From: Aquabacterium sp.
GTDB taxonomy: Bacteria; Pseudomonadota; Gammaproteobacteria; Burkholderiales; Burkholderiaceae_C
Direction of reading: 5' to 3'
Assembly (NCBI GenBank): GCA_017989885.1
Contig: JAGNPA010000024.1
Span: 1 to 11,540, forward strand
Length of the DNA: 11,540 nucleotides
Made by a program: the position numbers and the translations under genes. The notes below the pieces were generated by a model that was given only the letters and a program-made list of their open reading frames with translations, was not told the DNA's origin and searched no databases. Positions 7,120 to 11,540 of the stretch are shown piece after piece (position 1 is the first letter of the stretch; each line of letters starts with the position of its first letter).

Positions 7120-9435
7120 TCAGGCTTTTTCGACGCGGATGGCGCCGAAGGAAGCACCCAGGGTGGCGGTGGCCACGGTGGCAGCCGGCACACGCACGAC
7201 GTTGGCGGGCAGGCTGGCATCCAGGACCGCAGGCAGCACCGCCGAGGCGCCGTCTTGCGTCACCTTGACTTGCGCACCTTGCGACAGGCCCAACTCAGCC
7301 CACAGGGCTTGCGGCAGGCTGGCTACCGGGCCCTTGGCATCGGCCGTGGCCTGCAGCGCCGGGGCGCGGCGCACCAGGGCGTCTGCACTGTAGATGGGCA
7401 CATCGGCCAGACGCTCCAGACCACCGGTCGAAGCCCCCAGTTGGACGGATGCCGTGGTGGCGTTGTTCAGCTTGGCGGGCAGCGCAGCCAGATCGCCCAG
7501 GGCGGCGGCTTTGACTTCTTCCGAGGTTTCGAAACCGAAACCAGGCACACCCAGCATCGTGCCCAGCACGCGCAGCACCTTCCAGGCCGGACGGGCATCG
7601 CCTTGCGGCTTGACCGAACCGTGGAAGCTCTGCACGCGACCTTCGGCGTTCACGAAGGTGCCCGACGTTTCGGCAAAGGCGGCAATCGGCAAGATGCAGT
7701 CGGCGTAGTCCATCGCCGAGGTCTTGAACGACGACAGCGACACGACCATTTCGGCGCCCTGCACTGCGGCGATGGCGGCAGCGGGGTTGGCGGCATCGAA
7801 CTCGGGCTCGACACCCAACAGCAGCATGCCCTTGAGACCCTTGCCTGCCAGCATCTGGCCAGCGTTGAGGCCGCCTTGTTGCGGCTGGGCGCCCACCAGT
7901 TGCGCGCCGACCGAGTTGGCCGACTCACCGAAGAAGCCCAGCTTGGCGCCGGTCTGCTCGGCGATCCACTGGCCCAGGGCCTGCAGCGACGAGGCTTGCG
8001 GGTGTTGCACGGCGGCGTTGCCCAGCAGCACGGCAGCACGTTGGCCGGACAGCAGCGAAGCAGCGATCGCCTTGGCGGCATCGGTGGCGTTGCCAGCGAC
8101 CGGGGCGCTCACGCCCTTCTCGGCGGCCACAGCGGCAGCCACGTCGGCCAGGGCTTGCACCCAGGCGCTCGGCGCCACGGTCACGCGGTTGGCGATCGGC
8201 AGCAGCCAGTCGTCGTTCACGCCGCCGATGGCGGAGATCTTGGCGCCGCGCTTGGTGGCCTGACGCAGACGCGCGGCAAACAGCGGGTGATCCTTGCGCA
8301 GGAAGGAGCCGATCACCAGAGCGCGGTCCAGCGTGGCCAGCTCGGCAATCGGCAGGCCCAGCCAGCGGGCACCAACGCCGGTGGCAAAGTCAGCCTGACG
8401 CAGGCGGGTGTCGACGTTGTCGGAACCCAGACCGCGCATCAGCTGCGCCAGCAGGTACAGCTCTTCGACGGTGCTGTGCTCGGTGGCCAGCGCGCCGATG
8501 GTGTTCGCGCCTTGTTCCTTGCTGATGCACTTCAGGCCTTGGGCCACGTATTCCAGCGCGGTCGTCCAGTCCACTTCACGCCACTCACCACCCTGCTTGA
8601 GCATGGGCTTGGTGATGCGCTGGTCGCTGTTGAGGGCTTCGTAGCTGAAACGATCGCGGTCGGCGATCCAGCATTCGTTGACGTCTTCGTTCTCGAGCGG
8701 CACGACACGCAGCACCTGGCCGTTCTTGACCTGAACGATCAGGTTGGCACCGGTGGAATCGTGCGGGCTCACGCTCTTGCGACGCGACAGCTCCCAGGTG
8801 CGGGCGCTGTAGCGGAAGGGCTTGCTCGTCAGGGCACCGACCGGGCACAGGTCGATCATGTTGCCCGACAGCTCGGAGTCCACCGTCTGACCGACGAAGG
8901 TTTCGATTTCGGAGTGCTCGCCACGGTTGACCATGCCCAGCTCCATGACGCCGGCCACTTCCTGGCCGAAACGCACGCAGCGGGTGCACTGGATGCAACG
9001 GCTCATCTCTTCCATCGAGATCAGCGGGCCGACTTCCTTGTGGAAGACCACACGCTTTTCTTCGTTGTAGCGAGAGGCGCTGCCACCGTAACCCACGGCC
9101 AGGTCTTGCAACTGGCACTCACCGCCCTGGTCGCAGATCGGGCAATCGAGCGGGTGGTTGATGAGCAGGAACTCCATCACGCTCTGCTGCGCCTTGATGG
9201 CCTTCTCGCTCTTGGTGCGGACGATCATGCCTTGCGTCACGGGCGTGGCGCAAGCGGGCATGGGCTTGGGCGCTTTTTCAACGTCCACCAAGCACATGCG
9301 GCAGTTCGCCGCGATCGAGAGCTTCTTGTGATAGCAGAAGTGCGGAATGTAGGTGCCAGATTGCTCGGCTGCATGCATGACCATGCTGCCTTCCTGGCAC
9401 TGGACTTTCTGTCCGTCGATTTCGATTTCAACCAT
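7120..9435 (-). CDS. nuoG: NADH-quinone oxidoreductase subunit G (Fe-S and degenerate molybdopterin-oxidoreductase domains)
   Basis: Largest peripheral-arm subunit (75-kDa/NDUFS1 homologue), carrying electrons from NuoF to NuoI. Domains of the 771 residues: an N-terminal 2Fe-2S ferredoxin fold with Cys34, 45, 48, 62 (N1b); a His-Cys3 4Fe-4S site His94, Cys98, 101, 107 in HPLDCPICDQGGEC; and a second 4Fe-4S site Cys147, 150, 153 (CIQCTRC) with Cys197 (DLCPVG). From about 215 follows a molybdopterin-oxidoreductase-like region without recognisable cofactor ligands, including DCILPIAAFAETSGTFVNAEGR (579-600). The extra E. coli cluster N7 is absent: where a CxxCxxxC would lie there is SVSPHDSTGAN. 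The length resembles mitochondrial NDUFS1 more than E. coli NuoG (908). The ATG at 9435 is 14 bp after nuoF and has no clear Shine-Dalgarno motif. The last third is alanine-rich. Confidence 0.98.
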   Translation of the reverse strand: MVEIEIDGQKVQCQEGSMVMHAAEQSGTYIPHFCYHKKLSIAANCRMCLVDVEKAPKPMPACATPVTQGMIVRTKSEKAIKAQQSVMEFLLINHPLDCPICDQGGECQLQDLAVGYGGSASRYNEEKRVVFHKEVGPLISMEEMSRCIQCTRCVRFGQEVAGVMELGMVNRGEHSEIETFVGQTVDSELSGNMIDLCPVGALTSKPFRYSARTWELSRRKSVSPHDSTGANLIVQVKNGQVLRVVPLENEDVNECWIADRDRFSYEALNSDQRITKPMLKQGGEWREVDWTTALEYVAQGLKCISKEQGANTIGALATEHSTVEELYLLAQLMRGLGSDNVDTRLRQADFATGVGARWLGLPIAELATLDRALVIGSFLRKDHPLFAARLRQATKRGAKISAIGGVNDDWLLPIANRVTVAPSAWVQALADVAAAVAAEKGVSAPVAGNATDAAKAIAASLLSGQRAAVLLGNAAVQHPQASSLQALGQWIAEQTGAKLGFFGESANSVGAQLVGAQPQQGGLNAGQMLAGKGLKGMLLLGVEPEFDAANPAAAIAAVQGAEMVVSLSSFKTSAMDYADCILPIAAFAETSGTFVNAEGRVQSFHGSVKPQGDARPAWKVLRVLGTMLGVPGFGFETSEEVKAAALGDLAALPAKLNNATTASVQLGASTGGLERLADVPIYSADALVRRAPALQATADAKGPVASLPQALWAELGLSQGAQVKVTQDGASAVLPAVLDASLPANVVRVPAATVATATLGASFGAIRVEKA

Positions 9436-9449
9436 GGGTGTCGCGCCGA

Positions 9450-10793
9450 TCAGAGGTAGGCAGGGACCGTACAGGTCTTGTGTTCGATGTGGTGCACGAA
9501 TTCATCGCGGTAGTGCTTGATGAAGGCGCGCACCGGCATGGCAGCGGCGTCGCCCAGGGCGCAAATCGTGCGACCCTGGATGTTCTCGGCCACGTTGTCC
9601 AGCAAGTCGATGTCTTCCGGACGACCACGGCCGGTTTCGATGCGATCGACCATGCGCCACAGCCAGCCCGTGCCTTCGCGGCAAGGGGTGCACTGGCCGC
9701 AGGACTCGTGCATGTAGAAGTAGGACAGGCGTTGCAGGGCCTTGACCATGCAGCGGGTTTCGTCCATCACGATGACGGCGCCCGAACCGAGCATGGAGCC
9801 GGCCTTGGCGATGGCGTCGTAGTCCATCGTCACGTCCATCATGATGTGACCCGGGATCACGGGCGACGACGAGCCGCCGGGGATCACGGCCTTGAGCTTC
9901 TTGCCACCGCGCACGCCACCGGCGAGCTCCAGCAGCTTCGAGAACGGTGTGCCCAGCGGGATTTCATAGTTACCAGGCAACTCGACGTCACCGCTGATGG
10001 TGAACAGCTTGGTGCCGCCGGCGTTGGGCTTGCCCACCGCCAGGAAGGCCTCGCCACCGTTGCGGATGATCCAGGGAACGGCCGCAAAGGTTTCGGTGTT
10101 GTTGATGGTGGTCGGCTTGCCGTACAGACCGAAGCTGGCCGGGAAAGGCGGCTTGAAGCGGGGCTGCCCCTTCTTGCCTTCCAGCGACTCCAGCAGCGCG
10201 GTTTCTTCACCGCAGATGTAGGCGCCGAAACCATGGTGCGCATGCAGCTGGAAGCTGAAGTCGCTGCCCATGATGTTGTTGCCCAGGTAACCGGCGGCAC
10301 GGGCCTCTTCCAGGGCGGCCTCAAAGCGCTCATAGGCTTCGAAGATCTCGCCGTGGATGTAGTTGTAGCCCACGGTGATGCCCATCGCGTAAGCCGCGAT
10401 GATCATGCCTTCAATGACAGTGTGCGGGTTGAAGCGCAGGATCTCGCGGTCCTTGGCCGTGCCGGGTTCGCCTTCGTCGGAGTTGCAGACGAGGTACTTC
10501 TGGCCCGGGAAGGTGCGGGGCATGAAGCTCCACTTCAGACCCGTGGGGAAGCCGGCACCGCCACGACCACGCAGCGACGAAGCCTTGACTTCGGCAATGA
10601 CCTGATCCTGGGTCATGCCTTCGCCGCCGTCCTTGCCGAGGATCTTGCGCAGCGCCGCATAACCGCCGCGCGACTCGTAGTCCTTCAGGCCCCAGTTGCT
10701 GCCGTCAATGCCAGCGTAGATCTGCGGTTCGATGTGGCGGCCGTGGAAAACGGTTTCCTTGCCGGTCGCCTGGAATTTGGAAAGGTCAAGCAT
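9450..10793 (-). CDS. nuoF: NADH-quinone oxidoreductase subunit F (NADH- and FMN-binding)
   Basis: Catalytic entry subunit (51-kDa/NDUFV1 homologue) that oxidises NADH, reduces FMN and feeds the Fe-S chain. It has 447 residues against 445 in E. coli. Seen: the glycine-rich nucleotide-binding segment [16 protein letters not shown] (73-88), the flavin-site segment [10 protein letters not shown] (103-112), and [17 protein letters not shown] (190-206). The 4Fe-4S N3 ligands are Cys365, 368, 371 ([12 protein letters not shown]) and Cys411 (TICALGD). The start at 10793 ([12 protein letters not shown]) is supported by GAGGG overlapping the nuoE stop (10803-10807), with a 9-nt spacer. The gene is 12 bp after nuoE and 14 bp before nuoG. 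With NuoE and NuoG it forms the NADH dehydrogenase tip of the complex in the cytoplasm. It appears intact. Confidence 0.98.
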   Translation of the reverse strand: MLDLSKFQATGKETVFHGRHIEPQIYAGIDGSNWGLKDYESRGGYAALRKILGKDGGEGMTQDQVIAEVKASSLRGRGGAGFPTGLKWSFMPRTFPGQKYLVCNSDEGEPGTAKDREILRFNPHTVIEGMIIAAYAMGITVGYNYIHGEIFEAYERFEAALEEARAAGYLGNNIMGSDFSFQLHAHHGFGAYICGEETALLESLEGKKGQPRFKPPFPASFGLYGKPTTINNTETFAAVPWIIRNGGEAFLAVGKPNAGGTKLFTISGDVELPGNYEIPLGTPFSKLLELAGGVRGGKKLKAVIPGGSSSPVIPGHIMMDVTMDYDAIAKAGSMLGSGAVIVMDETRCMVKALQRLSYFYMHESCGQCTPCREGTGWLWRMVDRIETGRGRPEDIDLLDNVAENIQGRTICALGDAAAMPVRAFIKHYRDEFVHHIEHKTCTVPAYL

Positions 10794-10805
10794 CTTGTCT
10801 CACCC

Positions 10806-11291
10806 TCACTTGGCCTGAGCCTTGAGCGCGTCGACCAGCTCGTCGAGCTTGTCGTTGCTCATGTAGCTGACCATCTGGCGGTCGTTCACCAAGGCCACGG
10901 GTGCATCGGCACAGGCGCCCAGGCACTCGCAGTGCGACACGGTGAACAGGCCGTCGGCCGTGGTGCCGCCGTCTTCCACACCCAGCTTGTCGCACAGGTA
11001 TTGCAGGGCGCCTTGGCCATTGCGCAACTGACAAGGCAGGTTGGTGCACACGTTCAACTTGTACTTGCCCACGGGCTTTTGGTTGTACATGTTGTAGAAC
11101 GTGGTCACCTCGTGCACGGCAATGGCAGGCATGCCGATGTGATCGGCGATGGCCTGCTCGGCCTCAGGCGAGACCCAGCCTTGTTCCTGCTGGATGATGG
11201 ACAGACAGGCCATGACCGCCGACTGACGCTGGTCAGCCGGGTACTTGGCGATTTCGCGGTCGAAGCGCGCTTTGGTTTGTTCGCTCAGCAT
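10806..11291 (-). CDS. nuoE: NADH-quinone oxidoreductase subunit E (2Fe-2S, thioredoxin-like)
   Basis: 24-kDa/NDUFV2 homologue that binds the off-path 2Fe-2S cluster N1a and pairs with NuoF at the NADH site. From the ATG at 11291 it has 161 residues: an N-terminal helical part (about 1-75, with WVSPEAEQAIAD and VHEVTTFYNMY) and a C-terminal thioredoxin-like 2Fe-2S domain. Ligands: Cys82 and Cys87 (VCTNLPC), Cys123 and Cys127 (CLGAC). An in-frame GTG at 11306, directly abutting the nuoD stop, would add MTEQI (166 residues). I prefer the ATG because it leaves a 15-bp gap like the other junctions, but neither start has a convincing Shine-Dalgarno motif. The gene is 12 bp before nuoF. Confidence 0.96.
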   Translation of the reverse strand: MLSEQTKARFDREIAKYPADQRQSAVMACLSIIQQEQGWVSPEAEQAIADHIGMPAIAVHEVTTFYNMYNQKPVGKYKLNVCTNLPCQLRNGQGALQYLCDKLGVEDGGTTADGLFTVSHCECLGACADAPVALVNDRQMVSYMSNDKLDELVDALKAQAK

Positions 11292-11306
11292 GATTTGCTC
11301 GGTCAC

Positions 11307-11540
11307 TTAGCGGTCGATTTCACCGAACACGATGTCCATCGTGCCGATGATGGCCACGGCGTCGGCCAGCATGTGGCCACGCGACATTTCGTCGAGGGCG
11401 GCCAGGTGCGGGAAGCCGGGGGCGCGGATCTTCAGGCGGTACGGCTTGTTGGCACCGTCGGAAGCCAGGTAGATGCCGAACTCACCCTTGGGGTGTTCGA
11501 CGGCGGCGTAGGCCTCGCCTTCGGGCACGTGGAAGCCTTC
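11307..11540 (-). CDS. nuoD: NADH-quinone oxidoreductase subunit D (partial, N-terminus outside window)
   Basis: Only the last 77 residues are visible; the frame is open to the right edge. NuoD (49-kDa/NDUFS2 homologue, related to the NiFe-hydrogenase large subunit) forms the quinone-reduction site with NuoB at the base of the peripheral arm. The fragment holds the typical C-terminal sequence: [20 protein letters not shown], then the [13 protein letters not shown] segment, the [13 protein letters not shown] helix, and the ending [10 protein letters not shown] methionine occupies the position before DIVFGEIDR (GTMDIVFG), which I remember as usually Gln, Leu or Ile in relatives. The TAA is followed immediately by the nuoE initiation region. 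Because the upstream part is missing, whether nuoC is separate or fused to nuoD cannot be seen. Confidence 0.97.
   Translation of the reverse strand, partial: EGFHVPEGEAYAAVEHPKGEFGIYLASDGANKPYRLKIRAPGFPHLAALDEMSRGHMLADAVAIIGTMDIVFGEIDR

Noticed and set aside
5646..7268. Plus-strand open frame of 540 codons opposite nuoI and nuoH
   Set aside because: It is in antisense register with nuoH and its composition is of the same kind; nuoH and nuoI are clearly the real genes.
7027..9459. Plus-strand open frame of 810 codons opposite nuoG
   Set aside because: It is codon-for-codon antisense to nuoG with no recognisable motif, and the minus-strand gene has all Fe-S ligands conserved.
1..11540. A hidden accessory or defence system within the window
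   Set aside because: Conserved complex I genes on one strand occupy virtually every base, with gaps of at most 19 bp, so there is no room for an additional gene and no sign of insertion or atypical composition.

Overview
The window holds part of one operon. It is the 3' two-thirds of a nuo cluster encoding the 14-subunit proton-pumping NADH:quinone oxidoreductase (respiratory complex I). Every gene lies on the minus strand, so transcription runs from right to left. The order in transcription direction is nuoD (C-terminal end only, cut by the right edge), nuoE, nuoF, nuoG, nuoH, nuoI, nuoJ, nuoK, nuoL, nuoM and nuoN (cut by the left edge). This is the standard bacterial order with no insertion, loss or rearrangement.

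The organism is most likely a betaproteobacterium of the order Burkholderiales (Comamonadaceae or a relative such as Aquabacterium, Leptothrix or Rubrivivax). This is inferred from the high GC content with strong G/C preference at third codon positions, the short NuoG without an N7 cluster site, the histidine-rich loop in NuoL and the general look of the proteins. Genus cannot be fixed from this window alone.

Layout: positions 11540-7120 carry the peripheral arm. It comprises the end of NuoD (quinone-site subunit), NuoE (2Fe-2S N1a), NuoF (FMN, NADH site, 4Fe-4S N3) and NuoG (2Fe-2S N1b, two further 4Fe-4S clusters). Positions 7100-5535 carry the joint, with NuoH (membrane anchor at the quinone chamber) and NuoI (two 4Fe-4S clusters, N6a/N6b). 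Positions 5528-1 carry the membrane arm: NuoJ and NuoK (small E-channel subunits), then NuoL, NuoM and NuoN (antiporter-like proton pumps). Electrons pass from NADH to FMN, down the Fe-S chain, to quinone at the NuoD/B/H junction. The charged-residue axis through H, J, K, N, M and L couples this to proton translocation.

Packing is very tight. Intergenic gaps are 6-19 bp and nuoJ/nuoK overlap by 4 bp (ATGA). There is no non-coding stretch over 20 bp, and I see no internal promoter, terminator, RNA gene, mobile element or CRISPR. The operon promoter must lie right of the window and any terminator left of it. The genes look intact, with the expected cofactor ligands and pump residues present, so this is an ordinary housekeeping region. 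I found no undescribed system. The observations in Part 2 are details of complex I variation and translation signals.
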